Assembly: GCF_016526145.1 (NCBI RefSeq)
Contig: NZ_JADDUE010000007.1
Coordinates: forward strand, 186,001 to 250,000
Reading direction: 5' to 3'
Source: Saccharopolyspora galaxeae
GTDB lineage: Bacteria > Actinomycetota > Actinomycetes > Mycobacteriales > Pseudonocardiaceae
DNA length: 64,000 bases
Shown: piece by piece, positions 40,517-51,008 of the stretch
Layout: each line of letters starts with the position of its first letter
How positions within the stretch are numbered: the stretch's first letter is position 1
Position numbers and translations under genes: made by a program
Notes under the pieces: model-generated
What the model saw: the letters and a program-made list of their open reading frames with translations, nothing else
Told to the model about the DNA's origin: nothing
Databases searched by the model: none

Positions 40517-41145
40517 TGGCCGCGCGCATCGACCACACCACGACTTCCGGCACGTTCTCGCTGGACGGCCAGACCTTCGACGTGGACAACAACGCCTGGG
40601 TGGTCGGCGACGACGCCGAGTGCGTCGTGATCGACGTGCCGCATGACCCGGCCGCGGTCCAGGAGCTGATCGCCGGGCGGAAGGTGCTGGCGATCCTGGC
40701 CACGCACGCCCACGACGACCACGTGCGCAAGGCCCCGGAACTGGCCGAGGCGGTCGGCGCGCCGATCTTCCTGCACCCGGACGACCTGGTGCTGTGGCGG
40801 CTGACCCACCCGGACCGGGAACCGGAGCGCAAGCTCGCCGACCGGCAGGTGGTCGGGGTCGCGGGCACCGGCCTGCAAGTGCTGCACACCCCGGGGCACG
40901 CGCCCGGCTCGGTGTGCTTGTACTCGGCCGATCTCGGCGCGGTGTTCACCGGGGACACGTTGTTCGCCGGTGGTCCCGGGGCGACCGGGCGGTCCTACTC
41001 GGACTTCGCGGTGCTCACCGAGTCGATCCGGGACCGGTTGCTGACCCTTCCGGAGGTCACCAGGGTGCTGCCCGGCCACGGCGAGACCACGACCGTTGGT
41101 GAGGTTTTGCCGCATTTCGACGATTGGGTCGCGCGAGGCTACTGA
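40516..41145 (+). CDS. MBL-fold hydrolase partner of mscR
   Basis: 209 residues, compact metallo-beta-lactamase fold: THAHDDH metal motif, HTPGHAPGSVCLYS, FTGDTLFAGGPGATGR and VLPGHGETT. The overlap with mscR suggests that it hydrolyses the S-formylmycothiol product; the family pairing is widespread in mycothiol producers, but the reaction here is inferred. Confidence 0.9.
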   Translation: MAARIDHTTTSGTFSLDGQTFDVDNNAWVVGDDAECVVIDVPHDPAAVQELIAGRKVLAILATHAHDDHVRKAPELAEAVGAPIFLHPDDLVLWRLTHPDREPERKLADRQVVGVAGTGLQVLHTPGHAPGSVCLYSADLGAVFTGDTLFAGGPGATGRSYSDFAVLTESIRDRLLTLPEVTRVLPGHGETTTVGEVLPHFDDWVARGY

Positions 41146-41160
41146 TTCCCGGGCGGGTAC

Positions 41161-42417
41161 GTGCGCATACTGCTGCCCGTGTCGACTTCGCCGATACCGA
41201 CGTGGCTGACCGAGCGGGCGTACCTGCTCGACTCCGCGATGGTCGTGCTGTTCATCGCCATGCACGTGCTGGTGCTCAGCGTCGACCCGCCGCCGCCCGG
41301 CACGCCGTGGTGGTCGCTGATGCTGGTCAGCGTGCCCGCGTTCGGGCTGCTGCTGGTGCGCAGGCGGTGGCCGTGGGTGCCGTTGCTGGGCTGTCTGGCC
41401 GCTGCGACGACGCTGACGATCGCCTGGGTGCCGGAGGATCCGCTGAACTTCGCGATCCTGGTCGGCGTCTACTCGGTGTGCCAGCGCAGCGGGGTGGCCG
41501 GCGCGGTCGTGGCGACCGTGCTGGCCATGCTGTGGCCGGTGGTGTATTCGCAGGGTGAGCCGCCGCTGTCGGCGGTGGTGAGCACGCTGATGGCCTCGGT
41601 GGACCTGTTCATGGTCGTGGGGCTGGCGTACGCGGTGCGGCTCGGGCGCCGCCGCGCGGCTCAGCTGGAGAGCACGGTCGCGCTGCTGGACCAGGCGCGG
41701 GAGCAGCTCGCCGCGGAGGCCGTGGCCGGTGAGCGCGCCCGCATCGCCCGCGAGTTCCACGACATCGTCTCGCACAACCTGTCGGTGGTGGCCTTGCGCG
41801 CCGGAGTGGCTCGTGCGCTGGTGGATCGCGATCCGGGCCATGCCGAGGAGACGTTGCGGGAACTGGAGCACACCTCGCGAACCGCGCTGGGTGAGCTGCG
41901 CGGGCTGCTCGGCCGATTGCGGGAGGAACCCGCGGGTCAGGAGCTGGCCGGTCAGGAGCAGGGCCCGAGCGCGGACGCCGACCGGCCGGGCCGCCAGCCG
42001 GTGCCGGGCCTGCACAAGGTGGACCACCTGGTGGATTCGGTGCGCGGCACCGGCGTGGTGTGGCGGCTGGACCGGCGCGGCGAGGTCCGCGAGCTGGGGC
42101 CGGGCGTGGAGATGGCCGCCTACCGGATCGTGCAGGAAGCCGTGACCAACGTGCTCAAGCACGCCCCGTCCGGCTACGCGCGGGTGCTGCTGGACTACGG
42201 CAGCGGTGTGCTGCGGCTGGAAGTGACCAACCACGCGACCGGTCAGGCGTTCGGCTCGCTGCCCGTGCAGGCACCGCGCGGCGGTTCCGGGCAGGGCTTG
42301 GTCGGCCTGCGGGAACGGGCCGCGCTGCTGGGCGGAACGTTCACCGCGCATCCCGTTGCGAACGGATTCCACTTGGCCGCCGTGCTACCGTGCGCCGAAA
42401 ATTCGGACCTTGCCTGA
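41161..42417 (+). CDS. Sensor histidine kinase (DesK/NarL-partner type)
   Basis: 418 residues. Four or five N-terminal transmembrane segments (about 25-165; DSAMVVLFIAMHVLVLSV, VPAFGLLLV, AVVATVLAMLWPVV), then HisKA_3 with the phosphorylated His in ERARIAREFHDIVSHNLSVV, and an HATPase domain (AAYRIVQEAVTNVLKHAP, GLVGLRERAALLGG). A hydrophilic insert EEPAGQELAGQEQGPSADAD separates DHp and ATPase parts. The following LuxR gene is its cognate regulator. GTG start, weak ribosome site. Confidence 0.92.
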   Translation: MRILLPVSTSPIPTWLTERAYLLDSAMVVLFIAMHVLVLSVDPPPPGTPWWSLMLVSVPAFGLLLVRRRWPWVPLLGCLAAATTLTIAWVPEDPLNFAILVGVYSVCQRSGVAGAVVATVLAMLWPVVYSQGEPPLSAVVSTLMASVDLFMVVGLAYAVRLGRRRAAQLESTVALLDQAREQLAAEAVAGERARIAREFHDIVSHNLSVVALRAGVARALVDRDPGHAEETLRELEHTSRTALGELRGLLGRLREEPAGQELAGQEQGPSADADRPGRQPVPGLHKVDHLVDSVRGTGVVWRLDRRGEVRELGPGVEMAAYRIVQEAVTNVLKHAPSGYARVLLDYGSGVLRLEVTNHATGQAFGSLPVQAPRGGSGQGLVGLRERAALLGGTFTAHPVANGFHLAAVLPCAENSDLA

Positions 42418-42469
42418 CCCGGAAATCCCGCCGGTGCGCCGGTGAAGCCGAACGACAGGAGGTCCGGCG

Positions 42470-43162
42470 GTGGAGTGCCCGGCCGAAACGACCGTACTGG
42501 TCGCCGACGACCAAGCCATGATCCGCGCGGGACTGGTCGCGTTGCTGTCCGCCGACCCGGGACTTCGGGTGCTTTCCGAAGCCGAGGACGGGGACGCGGC
42601 GATCGCCGCCGTGCGCAGGCGCCGCCCCGACGTGGTGCTGATGGACGTGCGGATGCCGGGCACCGACGGGATCAGCGCCGCCCGCGAGATCATCGGCGAC
42701 ACCGAGGGCCGCACCGCGGTGCTGATGCTGACGGTGCACGACCTCGACGAGTACGTCTACGCCGCGCTGCGGGCCGGGGCCAGCGGATTCCTGCTCAAGG
42801 ACGCGCCGCCGGAGGAGCTGGTGCGCGCGGTGCACACCGTGGCCGCGGGGGAGGCGCTGCTGGCCCCACGAGTGACCCGGCGGTTGCTCACCCGGTTCGC
42901 TTCGCTGGGGGTGCGCGATGCTTCCAGCGAGCTCAGCGGGCTGACGAACCGGGAGCGCGACGTGCTGCTGGAGGTCGCCCGCGGCGGTTCGAACGCGGAC
43001 ATCGCGCGCAAGCTGGGACTGGCCGAGCTGACCGTGAAATCGCACCTGTACCACGTGATGCAGAAGCTGCACCTGAGCTCGCGCACCCAACTGGTGATCA
43101 CCGCCTACGAGACCGGTCTGGTCTCCCCGGGCAGGCTGGGCGGGCCCGAAGCACCGGTGTGA
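42470..43162 (+). CDS. LuxR/NarL family response regulator
   Basis: 230 residues. Receiver domain with phosphorylatable Asp in PDVVLMDVRMPGTDG and acidic DD in VLVADDQAM; C-terminal LuxR HTH LTNRERDVLLEVARGGSNAD followed by IARKLGLAELTVKSHLYHVM. GTG start behind AGGAGG, 52 nt after the kinase gene. Targets unknown. Confidence 0.93.
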   Translation: MECPAETTVLVADDQAMIRAGLVALLSADPGLRVLSEAEDGDAAIAAVRRRRPDVVLMDVRMPGTDGISAAREIIGDTEGRTAVLMLTVHDLDEYVYAALRAGASGFLLKDAPPEELVRAVHTVAAGEALLAPRVTRRLLTRFASLGVRDASSELSGLTNRERDVLLEVARGGSNADIARKLGLAELTVKSHLYHVMQKLHLSSRTQLVITAYETGLVSPGRLGGPEAPV

Positions 43163-43220
43163 CCGGAGCACCGTGCGACGGCGCCCTTGGATCGGTTCAG
43201 CGGGCTGATCTAATGGCCGC

Positions 43221-44270
43221 ATGAGCGCTGAACTGCGGGTGGGCTTGATCGGTTTCGGTGTCGCTGGCGCGGTGTTCCACGCGCCGCTGATCGCGGCGAA
43301 CCCGCAGCTGCGGCTGGCGACGGTCGTCACCGGTTCGCCGGAGCGCCGCGAGCGGGTCCAGACTGAGTACCCGGGTGCGGCCATCGTCCCCGACGTGCAG
43401 GCCATGCTGGACCGCGAAGATCTGGATCTCGTGGTCGTGGCCAGCCCGAACCGCGCGCACGGCGAGCACACCAGGGCCGCGCTGCGTGCCGGCCTGCCGG
43501 TGGTGGTCGACAAGCCGTTCGCGCCGACCGCCGACGAGGGACGCGAGCTGGTCGAGCTCGCACGGGAACGCGGACTGCCGCTGACGGTCTTCCAGAACCG
43601 CCGGTGGGACAACGACTTCCGCACCGCCGCCGAGCTGATCGCGGACGGCGAGCTCGGCGCGGTGCACCGGTTCGAGTCCCGGTTCGAGCGCTGGGTGCCG
43701 ACGCCGAAGTCCGGCTGGCGGGAGTCCGGTGGCGCGCAGGACGCCGGTGGGGTGCTCTACGACCTCGGCAGCCACCTGATCGACCAGGCGTTGGCGCTGT
43801 TCGGGCCGGTCGAGTCGGTTTACGCGGAGGTGGCCGCGCGCCGCGCGGGCGTCGAAGTGGACGACGACGCGTTCGTGGCGTTGACGCACTCCGGCGGCGT
43901 CCGCTCGCACCTGTGGGTCAGCAAGGTCGCCGCCCAGCACGGTCCGCGGCTGCGGGTGCTGGGTGATCGCGGCGCTTACACCAAGTTCGGCCTCGATCCG
44001 CAGGAAGCGGCGCTGCGCGCGGGGGAACGGCCCGGTCCGGGCTGGGGCGAGGAGCCCGAGGAGTCCTGGGGAGTGCTGGGCACGGTGCAGGATTCCCGGC
44101 CCGTGCCGACCGTGCCCGGCGCCTACCAGGAGTTCTACGACGCGCTGGCCGCGGCGGTGCGCAACGGCACGCCGCCGCCGGTGGACCCGGTCGGCCCGAT
44201 CGTCGGCCTGGAGATCATCGACGCGGCGCGCCGCTCGGCCGCGACCGGCGAGGTCGTGCGCCTCGGCTGA
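43221..44270 (+). CDS. Gfo/Idh/MocA family oxidoreductase
   Basis: 349 residues. N-terminal Rossmann fold [20 protein letters not shown], then [20 protein letters not shown] (the EKP-like Lys) and the C-terminal sheet domain with [20 protein letters not shown], typical of Gfo/Idh/MocA sugar or inositol dehydrogenases (the DLGSHLID motif). Substrate unknown. The following phosphoketolase gene starts 78 nt later, possibly in one operon. Confidence 0.9.
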   Translation: MSAELRVGLIGFGVAGAVFHAPLIAANPQLRLATVVTGSPERRERVQTEYPGAAIVPDVQAMLDREDLDLVVVASPNRAHGEHTRAALRAGLPVVVDKPFAPTADEGRELVELARERGLPLTVFQNRRWDNDFRTAAELIADGELGAVHRFESRFERWVPTPKSGWRESGGAQDAGGVLYDLGSHLIDQALALFGPVESVYAEVAARRAGVEVDDDAFVALTHSGGVRSHLWVSKVAAQHGPRLRVLGDRGAYTKFGLDPQEAALRAGERPGPGWGEEPEESWGVLGTVQDSRPVPTVPGAYQEFYDALAAAVRNGTPPPVDPVGPIVGLEIIDAARRSAATGEVVRLG

Positions 44271-44347
44271 GGCGGGTTGCGATCGCCGCGAACGGGGAAC
44301 GCCATGAGGTGAACAGCACCCACGGCATCCGCCAAGGAGGTTCGCGG

Positions 44348-46738
44348 ATGGCAACCGCGACGGTGACCGCCGGCCGGACCGAGTACCTGGACTCGCGGGA
44401 ACTGCAGGGCGTCCACCAGTGGTGGCGCGCGGCGAACTACCTCTCGGCCGGGCAGATCTACCTGATGGACAACCCGCTGCTGCGGGAACCGCTGCGCCCG
44501 GAGCACGTCAAACCGCGGCTGCTGGGGCACTGGGGCACCACGCCCGGCCTCACGTTCATCTACGCGCACCTGAACCGGGCGATCCGTTCCCGGGACCTGG
44601 ACATGATCTACGTGACCGGCCCGGGGCACGGCGGTCCGGGCCTGGTCGCGGCCGCGTGGCTGGAGGGCACCTACAGCGAGATCTATCCGGACGTGGCCCA
44701 GGACCTCGAGGGGATGCGCCGGCTGGTCACGCAGTTCTCCTTCCCCGGTGGCGTGCCGAGCCACGTGGCGCCGGAAGTGCCGGGCTCGATCAACGAAGGC
44801 GGCGAACTCGGCTACTCGCTCGCGCACGCCTACGGCGCCGCGTTCGACAACCCGGACCTCACGGTCGCCTGCGTGGTGGGGGACGGCGAGGCCGAGACCG
44901 GCCCGCTGGCCACCGGCTGGCACTCGAACAAGTTCCTCGACCCGGCGCGCGACGGCGCGGTCCTGCCGATCCTGCACCTGAACGACTACAAGATCGCCAA
45001 CCCGACGGTGCTGTCCCGCATCTCCGAACCCGAACTGCTGAACCTGTTGCGCGGCAACGGGTACGAGCCGTTCGTGGTCGCCGGCTCGGAACCCGCCGAG
45101 ATGCACCAGCTGTTCGCCGCGACCCTGGACCGCTGCCTGGACGAGATCGACGCGATCCGGTCCCGCGCTCGCCGGGACGGTGTGACCGACCGGCCCACCT
45201 GGCCGATGATCGTGCTGCGCAGCCCGAAGGGCTGGACCGGTCCGGACACTGTGGACGGTGCGCGGGTCGCGGGCACGTGGCGCGCGCACCAGATCCCGAT
45301 CAGCGACCCGCGCAACGATCGCGACCACTTGCGGCTGCTGGAGAACTGGCTGCGCAGCTACGAACCGGACGAGCTGTTCGACTCCGAGGGCAGGCCCGCG
45401 CAGCCGGTCCGCGAGCAGCACCCACGGGGCGCGCGGCGGATGAGCGCGAACCCGCACGCCAACGGCGGACACCTGCTGCGCGGTCTGCGGATGCCGGACT
45501 TCCGGGACTACGCGCTGCCGGTGCCGGACCCGGGCGCCACCGACGGCGAGGCGACCAGGGTGCTCGGCACCTTCCTGCGCGACGTCATGCGGCGCAACGA
45601 GGCGGAGAGCAACTTCCGCGTGTTCGCCCCGGACGAGAACAACTCCAACCGGCTGGACGCGATCCTGGAGGCGACCCCGCGGGCTTGGATGGGCCGGATC
45701 GAACCGGACGACGAGTCGCTGGCCCCGGAAGGCCGGGTCATGGAGGTGCTCTCGGAGCACACCTGCCAGGGCTGGCTGGAGGGCTACCTGCTCAGCGGCA
45801 GGCACGGGTTGTTCTCCTGCTACGAGGCGTTCGCGCACATCGTGGACTCGATGCTCAACCAGCACGCGAAGTGGCTGAAGGTCGCCAAGCGGCTCGGCTG
45901 GCGCCAGCCGATCGCCTCGCTGAACTACCTGCTGACCTCGCACGTCTGGCGCCAGGACCACAACGGCTTCTCGCACCAGGACCCGGGATTCATCGACCAC
46001 GTGGTGAACAAGCGGGCCGAGCTGGTGCGCGTCTACCTGCCGCCGGACGCGAACACGCTGCTGTCGGTCACCGACCACTGCCTGCGCAGCCGCGACTACA
46101 TCAACGTCGTGGTGGCGGGCAAGCAAGCCGCCCCGCAATACCTGGACATGGACTCGGCGGTGGTGCACTGCACCAAGGGCATCGGCATCTGGGACTGGGC
46201 CAGCAACGACGGCGACGGCGAGCCCGCCGACGCGGTGATGGCCTGCGCAGGCGACGTGCCGACGATGGAGACGCTGGCCGCGGTGGACTGGTTGCGGCGC
46301 CGCTTCCCGGACCTGCGGCTGCGCGTGGTCAACGTGGTGGACCTGATGCGACTGCAGGACGAGCGCGAACACCCGCACGGTCTGTCCGATATGGAGTTCG
46401 ACGCGCTGTTCACCACGGACACGCCGATCATCTTCAACTACCACGGCTATCCCTGGCTGATCCACCGGCTGACCTACCGCAGGCGCGGCCACCCCAACCT
46501 GCACGCCCGCGGCTACAAGGAGGAAGGCACCACGACCACGCCGTTCGACATGTGCGTGCTCAACGAGATCGACCGGTTCAACCTGGCGATCGACGTGATC
46601 GACCGGGTACCGCGGCTCGGCGAGCGGGCGGGCTACGCGCGCGAGGAGCTCAAGGACAAGCTCATCGAGCACCGGCACCACGTGACCACCTACGGCGAGG
46701 ACATGCCAGAGGTGCGGGATTGGAAGTGGGAGTCCTGA
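44348..46738 (+). CDS. xfp: Xylulose-5-phosphate/fructose-6-phosphate phosphoketolase
   Basis: 796 residues, the normal length. [20 protein letters not shown], the thiamine-diphosphate motif [20 protein letters not shown] and the middle-domain [19 protein letters not shown] are diagnostic; the C-terminal [12 protein letters not shown]-like stretch ([19 protein letters not shown]) is also conserved. It splits ketose phosphates with phosphate into acetyl-P and an aldose phosphate. AAGGAGG precedes ATG 44348. Its TGA overlaps the acetate kinase ATG. Confidence 0.95.
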   Translation: MATATVTAGRTEYLDSRELQGVHQWWRAANYLSAGQIYLMDNPLLREPLRPEHVKPRLLGHWGTTPGLTFIYAHLNRAIRSRDLDMIYVTGPGHGGPGLVAAAWLEGTYSEIYPDVAQDLEGMRRLVTQFSFPGGVPSHVAPEVPGSINEGGELGYSLAHAYGAAFDNPDLTVACVVGDGEAETGPLATGWHSNKFLDPARDGAVLPILHLNDYKIANPTVLSRISEPELLNLLRGNGYEPFVVAGSEPAEMHQLFAATLDRCLDEIDAIRSRARRDGVTDRPTWPMIVLRSPKGWTGPDTVDGARVAGTWRAHQIPISDPRNDRDHLRLLENWLRSYEPDELFDSEGRPAQPVREQHPRGARRMSANPHANGGHLLRGLRMPDFRDYALPVPDPGATDGEATRVLGTFLRDVMRRNEAESNFRVFAPDENNSNRLDAILEATPRAWMGRIEPDDESLAPEGRVMEVLSEHTCQGWLEGYLLSGRHGLFSCYEAFAHIVDSMLNQHAKWLKVAKRLGWRQPIASLNYLLTSHVWRQDHNGFSHQDPGFIDHVVNKRAELVRVYLPPDANTLLSVTDHCLRSRDYINVVVAGKQAAPQYLDMDSAVVHCTKGIGIWDWASNDGDGEPADAVMACAGDVPTMETLAAVDWLRRRFPDLRLRVVNVVDLMRLQDEREHPHGLSDMEFDALFTTDTPIIFNYHGYPWLIHRLTYRRRGHPNLHARGYKEEGTTTTPFDMCVLNEIDRFNLAIDVIDRVPRLGERAGYAREELKDKLIEHRHHVTTYGEDMPEVRDWKWES

Positions 46739-47829
46739 TGCGGGTGCTGACGGTCAACGCGGGCTCGAGCAGCCTGAAGCTGCGGCTGCTCGACGACGAC
46801 GAGCAGCTCGCCGCGCACGACGTGCAGCGCTGGCAGGGCGAGAACGAGCCGATCCGCGACTTCTTCGCCGAGCACGGCGCGGACGCTATCGGGCACCGCG
46901 TGGTGCACGGCGGCACGCAGGTGACCGGGCCCGCGGTGGTGGACGAGAACCTCGTGCACTACTTGTCGACGCTGACCGATCTCGCTCCGCTGCACCAGGC
47001 GCGGGCGCTGGACGGGATCCGCGCGGCGGAGGAGTGCGCTCCGGGCACGCCTTCGGTGGTGTGCGTGGACACCGCCTTCCACAGCACGCTGACGGAAGCC
47101 GCCGCCACCTATGCGCTGCCGAAGGAGTGGAACGAGCAGTGGTCGCTGCGCCGCTACGGGTTCCACGGCCTCTCGCACGGCTACGCGGCGCGCCGCGGTG
47201 CCGAGCTTGCCGGGTCGCAGTCGCAGCAAGGCCGGATCTTGACCTGCCACCTGGGTTCCGGCGCCTCGCTCGCGGCCGTGCGCGATGGCCGGTGCGTGGA
47301 CACGACGATGGGTTTCACACCGGACGAAGGGCTGGTCATGGCCAGTCGCAGCGGGTCGGTGGATCCCGGTCTGCTGGGCTGGCTGCTCACCAGTGGCCGG
47401 GTCGAGGTGGACGAGTTGTTCACCGCGATCCAGAAGCGCGCGGGCTTGGCCGGATTGTCCGGAACCTCCGGCGATCTCCGGGACGTGCTCGCTGCGCGCG
47501 ACGACGGTGACCGGGACGCGGCGCTGGCCTACGACGTGTTCACGCACAGCCTGATCCGGCACGCGGGCGCGATGGTGGCGGTCATGGGCGGACTGGACGT
47601 GCTGGTGTTCACCGGTGGGCTCGGGGAGCATCAGCCACCGCTGCGGGCTGATCTCGCTGCCGGGCTCGGGTTCCTCGGAGTCGAGATCGACGAGGACCGC
47701 AATGCAGCTACCAGCGACGACGCTGATCTGACCGCGTCGGGCGCGGGTGTCCGGACCGTCCTGGTCGATGCCCGCGAGGACTTGGAGATCGCCCGGCAGA
47801 CCCGCTCCGTGCTCGTGCCGGTCGGCTGA
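46738..47829 (+). CDS. ackA: Acetate kinase
   Basis: 363 residues, somewhat shorter than enteric AckA (about 400). Phosphate-binding VNAGSSSLKLR, DTAFHSTLTEAAATYALP, GFHGLSHGYAARRGAEL, and the ATP site LVFTGGLGEHQPPLRADL are present, so it should be active. Converts acetyl-P from the upstream phosphoketolase to acetate and ATP. TGATG overlap gives coupled translation. Ends 8 nt from the convergent GH2 gene. Confidence 0.93.
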   Translation: MRVLTVNAGSSSLKLRLLDDDEQLAAHDVQRWQGENEPIRDFFAEHGADAIGHRVVHGGTQVTGPAVVDENLVHYLSTLTDLAPLHQARALDGIRAAEECAPGTPSVVCVDTAFHSTLTEAAATYALPKEWNEQWSLRRYGFHGLSHGYAARRGAELAGSQSQQGRILTCHLGSGASLAAVRDGRCVDTTMGFTPDEGLVMASRSGSVDPGLLGWLLTSGRVEVDELFTAIQKRAGLAGLSGTSGDLRDVLAARDDGDRDAALAYDVFTHSLIRHAGAMVAVMGGLDVLVFTGGLGEHQPPLRADLAAGLGFLGVEIDEDRNAATSDDADLTASGAGVRTVLVDAREDLEIARQTRSVLVPVG

Positions 47830-47837
47830 GCGCGGGT

Positions 47838-50204
47838 TCACGTGGGTGCAGGCGGACCGTGGACCTCGATCGCGGCGCGGGCGGACCCCGCGGTCGGGTG
47901 GTGCGCGGTCAGCGTGACCGGCCCGGTGCCTGCGAGTCGGCTGCGCAGCCAGACCGCACCGACCCCGCCGGTTTCGGCCAGCGGGAAGGGATCGCTGCCG
48001 ACGAGCACCGCCGGACCGGTCACTTCCAGCGCCACATCACCGGGTGTACCGGCGCGATCGGCGCCGTAGCGGTCCACCACGCGGATCTCGGCGCGCGTGG
48101 CGTCCGCGCCGCCGGAGGCGATGCTGCGGTCGTCCGTGCGCAGCGCGAGCCGGTCGGCCCCGCGGTCGGCCGAGAACCGGCGGCTGCGCACCATCCGGCC
48201 GCCGAGGTGGGCATCGATCCGCAACTCCGGCATGCCGTCCACTGTGGAGAAATCAGCGAAGAACGGCGGATACGGCAGATTCGGGAACTCGTCGCGCGCC
48301 GGGAGCAGCGACGCGAGCGGCTGGTCGTCCAGGAACAGCTCCAGCCGGTCCGCATTGGACCAGATCGCCGCCCGCGCTCCGAGCTCGCCCACCGGGTGCG
48401 AACCGGTCAGATCCCAGTGGAACGACGGCTCGATCACCAAGCGCCGCAACGGATCCACTTGGGACCGGTAGACGGCCGCGCCCGGCTTCGGCACCCGGAA
48501 CAGGTCCAGCACGCCCGGCCACTTCACACCGCGGAACACGTTGCCGTTGCCGGACGGGTAGTCGAAACCGGCCCAGCTCAGCACTCCCGCGTAGCGCCGG
48601 TCCGCGAGCGCGAGGTCGTGCGCCCGCGCGTGCGCGAGCGCCTGGCCCTGCTGGGTCGGCTGGTCGTCGGTGCGCCGGTAGAACGTCGCCGGTCCGGACA
48701 GCGTGCCAACGGCCTCGCTCACGAGGTACGGGAAATCTCGGCGCGCCGGCGCCAGTTCCGGCCGCAGGCGACCGTCCGGCCCGGTGCTCGCGGAGTAGTC
48801 GTTGCAGGCGAACACGTCGTGCTGGAAATCCGTCGTGCCGTGGTCGGCCTGCAGCACCGCGCCGGTCGTCTGCCGCGAACCGTCCAGCTCCTTCGCCAGC
48901 CGGTCGGTGCGGCGGTAGAACTCGGCGTCGCCGGGGGTTTCGTTGAGCCGTGCGGCCCACAGCACGACCGAAGGATGATTGCGGTCGCGCACCACCATGT
49001 CGTGCACATCGCGATAGGCCCGTTCGGCCCACCGGCCGGTGCCGAGGTGCTGCCAGCCCGGCGGTTCGTCCCACACCAGCAGACCGAGTTCGTCGCAGGC
49101 GTCCAGGAACGCTTCGTGCTGCGGGTAGTGCGAGCAGCGCACCATGTTGCAGTTCAGCTCGTTGCGCAGGATCTCGGCGTCGCGCCGTTGCACCCGCGCG
49201 GGCATCGCCGCCCCCGCGAACGGATAGAACTGGTGCCGGTTCACCCCGAACAGCTGCCTGCGCACGCCGTTGAGCCGGAACCCGTCGCGGTCGAAGCGCG
49301 CTTCCCGGAACCCGGTGCGCGCCCGGCGCCGGTGCACCGGCTGACCAGCCCGGACGAGCGTGACCACCACGTCGTAGAGGTGCGGCGCGTCCAGCCCCCA
49401 CAACTGCACGTCCGCGAGATCGCCGACCGCGAGTTCCACGGGATGCCTGCCCGCGGGTGATCGGATCGGCCGCTCGGCCCGGCCGAACGACTCGGCACCC
49501 CGGCGAACTTCCGCGCGCAGCAGGTAATTCCCGCCCCGCGCGAGGTCCAGTTCGCACCGCACCCGGAGCTTGCGCCGGGCGGCGTCGAGCACGTGCACGG
49601 GCTCGGCGAACACGTCCCGCACGTGATCGGCCGGAACGCTGCGCAGCGACACCTCGCGGTAGAGACCGGCGGGCTGCCAGAAATCCACCGCGGTGCTCGA
49701 CGGCCTCCCGTCCGAGGACTCACCGTTCGGCGGCACCTCGGTGTCGAAGCTGCCGTCCACCACGACGTCCAGGTCGTTCTGCGCCCCCAGCAGCGCCGTG
49801 ACCTCCCGCTCGAACGGCAGGTAGCCACCTGCGTGCGGCTGCAGCGCTCGCCCGTTGAGCACCGGGTGCGCGGAGGTCAGCGCGCCCTCGAAGCGCAGGA
49901 AATGCCGCAGCCCCGGCTCGGTTCGCGCGGTGAACCGCTTGCGGTACAGCCACCGCTGTTCCCACCGAGCCGGGTCCCAGTCGCCCCAGGACAGCTCCAC
50001 CGCGGTGTGCGGAACGGCCACTGTGGACAGCTGGTGGTCGTCGACGGTTGCCGGGTCCGTGCCCGGCGGCAGCGGGCCGAACGACCAAGCGCCGTCCAGC
50101 GAGGTGCGCGACTCCCGGACGAGACCGGTGGCGGCGACGGCGGCCGAACCGGCCGCGCCCAGTGCGCGGCGGGCGAACCTGCGGCGGGAGAACTGAGCGG
50201 GCAT
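47838..50204 (-). CDS. Secreted glycoside hydrolase family 2 protein (beta-galactosidase-like)
   Basis: 788 residues. It begins MPAQFSRRRFARRALGAAGS, a twin-arginine signal peptide. Sugar-binding and immunoglobulin-like domains precede a TIM barrel in which VVLWAARLNETPGD holds the acid/base Glu after Asn and FPYLVSEAVGTLSG the nucleophile Glu. C-terminal beta domains follow. Substrate undetermined (galactoside, glucuronide or mannoside). The ATG was chosen to keep the Tat motif at the N-terminus. Confidence 0.9.
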   Translation of the reverse strand: MPAQFSRRRFARRALGAAGSAAVAATGLVRESRTSLDGAWSFGPLPPGTDPATVDDHQLSTVAVPHTAVELSWGDWDPARWEQRWLYRKRFTARTEPGLRHFLRFEGALTSAHPVLNGRALQPHAGGYLPFEREVTALLGAQNDLDVVVDGSFDTEVPPNGESSDGRPSSTAVDFWQPAGLYREVSLRSVPADHVRDVFAEPVHVLDAARRKLRVRCELDLARGGNYLLRAEVRRGAESFGRAERPIRSPAGRHPVELAVGDLADVQLWGLDAPHLYDVVVTLVRAGQPVHRRRARTGFREARFDRDGFRLNGVRRQLFGVNRHQFYPFAGAAMPARVQRRDAEILRNELNCNMVRCSHYPQHEAFLDACDELGLLVWDEPPGWQHLGTGRWAERAYRDVHDMVVRDRNHPSVVLWAARLNETPGDAEFYRRTDRLAKELDGSRQTTGAVLQADHGTTDFQHDVFACNDYSASTGPDGRLRPELAPARRDFPYLVSEAVGTLSGPATFYRRTDDQPTQQGQALAHARAHDLALADRRYAGVLSWAGFDYPSGNGNVFRGVKWPGVLDLFRVPKPGAAVYRSQVDPLRRLVIEPSFHWDLTGSHPVGELGARAAIWSNADRLELFLDDQPLASLLPARDEFPNLPYPPFFADFSTVDGMPELRIDAHLGGRMVRSRRFSADRGADRLALRTDDRSIASGGADATRAEIRVVDRYGADRAGTPGDVALEVTGPAVLVGSDPFPLAETGGVGAVWLRSRLAGTGPVTLTAHHPTAGSARAAIEVHGPPAPT

Positions 50205-50324
50205 CGAGTCCGTCCTCGGCTGCGGGGGAGTCCCGAACTCCCGGGACTCGACCTCATCCGAGCACGTGCCGGAACGGCCCATCCAGCCGCTGATCCGGTC
50301 TTCTCAAGATGTGATCGGCTCCGC

Positions 50325-50618
50325 TCAGCCCCACCTGCTCGGCCGGGCGATCTCGCTGCGCGTGGACCCGTCGTGCGCCACCGCCTGCGGCATACCGGGC
50401 CGGGTACCTCCCCGGCGCTGCGGCCGCTCGGGCTCGGCGGCGCGGATGACCGACCACTGCATGACCAGCACCAGCACGCCGAGCACCAGCGCTGCCACCG
50501 CGGCCCACAACCCCGGTGCGCTGCCCAGGAACCACCACAGCGCGCCCGCGATCCCGGCCGCGGCTCCGCAGATGATCGCGAGCAGGTGGCAGAGCAGATG
50601 CACGGCGTAGCCCTTCAC
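50325..50618 (-). CDS. Small two-helix membrane protein
   Basis: 97 residues. Two strong hydrophobic segments (HLLCHLLAIICGAAAGIAGA and LWAAVAALVLGVLVLVMQWS) and a polar tail with RPQRRGGTRPGMPQAV. GTG start 5 nt after GGAGG. No family recognised. Upstream of the GH2 gene in the same direction, but 120 nt away. Confidence 0.65.
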   Translation of the reverse strand: MKGYAVHLLCHLLAIICGAAAGIAGALWWFLGSAPGLWAAVAALVLGVLVLVMQWSVIRAAEPERPQRRGGTRPGMPQAVAHDGSTRSEIARPSRWG

Positions 50619-50817
50619 CAAAACCTCCAGGCTGTGCGAGTACGGCGGCGGCGATCACCCGGGGCACGCGCGAGTTCCCGCGCCGGTTGCCTGGACGCGG
50701 GTCAGGTCACAACATCGGGCGAGATCGGTGGTCACCGACCGCGACGCCCCCGAACTGCCGCCGCCATCACTCGATAGTAGCGCCCAGAATCGCCGAATCG
50801 CCTGATCAAGGACTTGG

Positions 50818-50843
50818 CCTCCGAGAACGTGATCGCTCGGAGG
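50818..50843. terminator. Isolated 8-bp stem hairpin
   Basis: CCTCCGAG and CTCGGAGG pair perfectly around a 10-nt loop. It lies in the 390-nt gap 50619-51008, which otherwise holds nothing I can support. Could be a terminator or regulatory hairpin for the small ORF at 51009. Confidence 0.35.
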
Positions 50844-51008
50844 TGGACGGACGAGCAAACCTCCGCGCAACTGAAGTCCCTCGATGGGATTGCGCCCTCG
50901 TCGGTGTCCGGCACCGGTACCGCCCCGGACCTACGGTGAGAACCGGCGCGGCGCCCGCCGGCCCGAGCGGACCCCGCCAAAGCGCAGGGCACGAATGGCT
51001 TTTCGGGG

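Noticed and set aside
44419-46737. Open frame inside the phosphoketolase gene that continues into acetate kinase
   Set aside because: Only the last 363 codons are acetate kinase; the upstream part is a shifted-frame shadow of the phosphoketolase.
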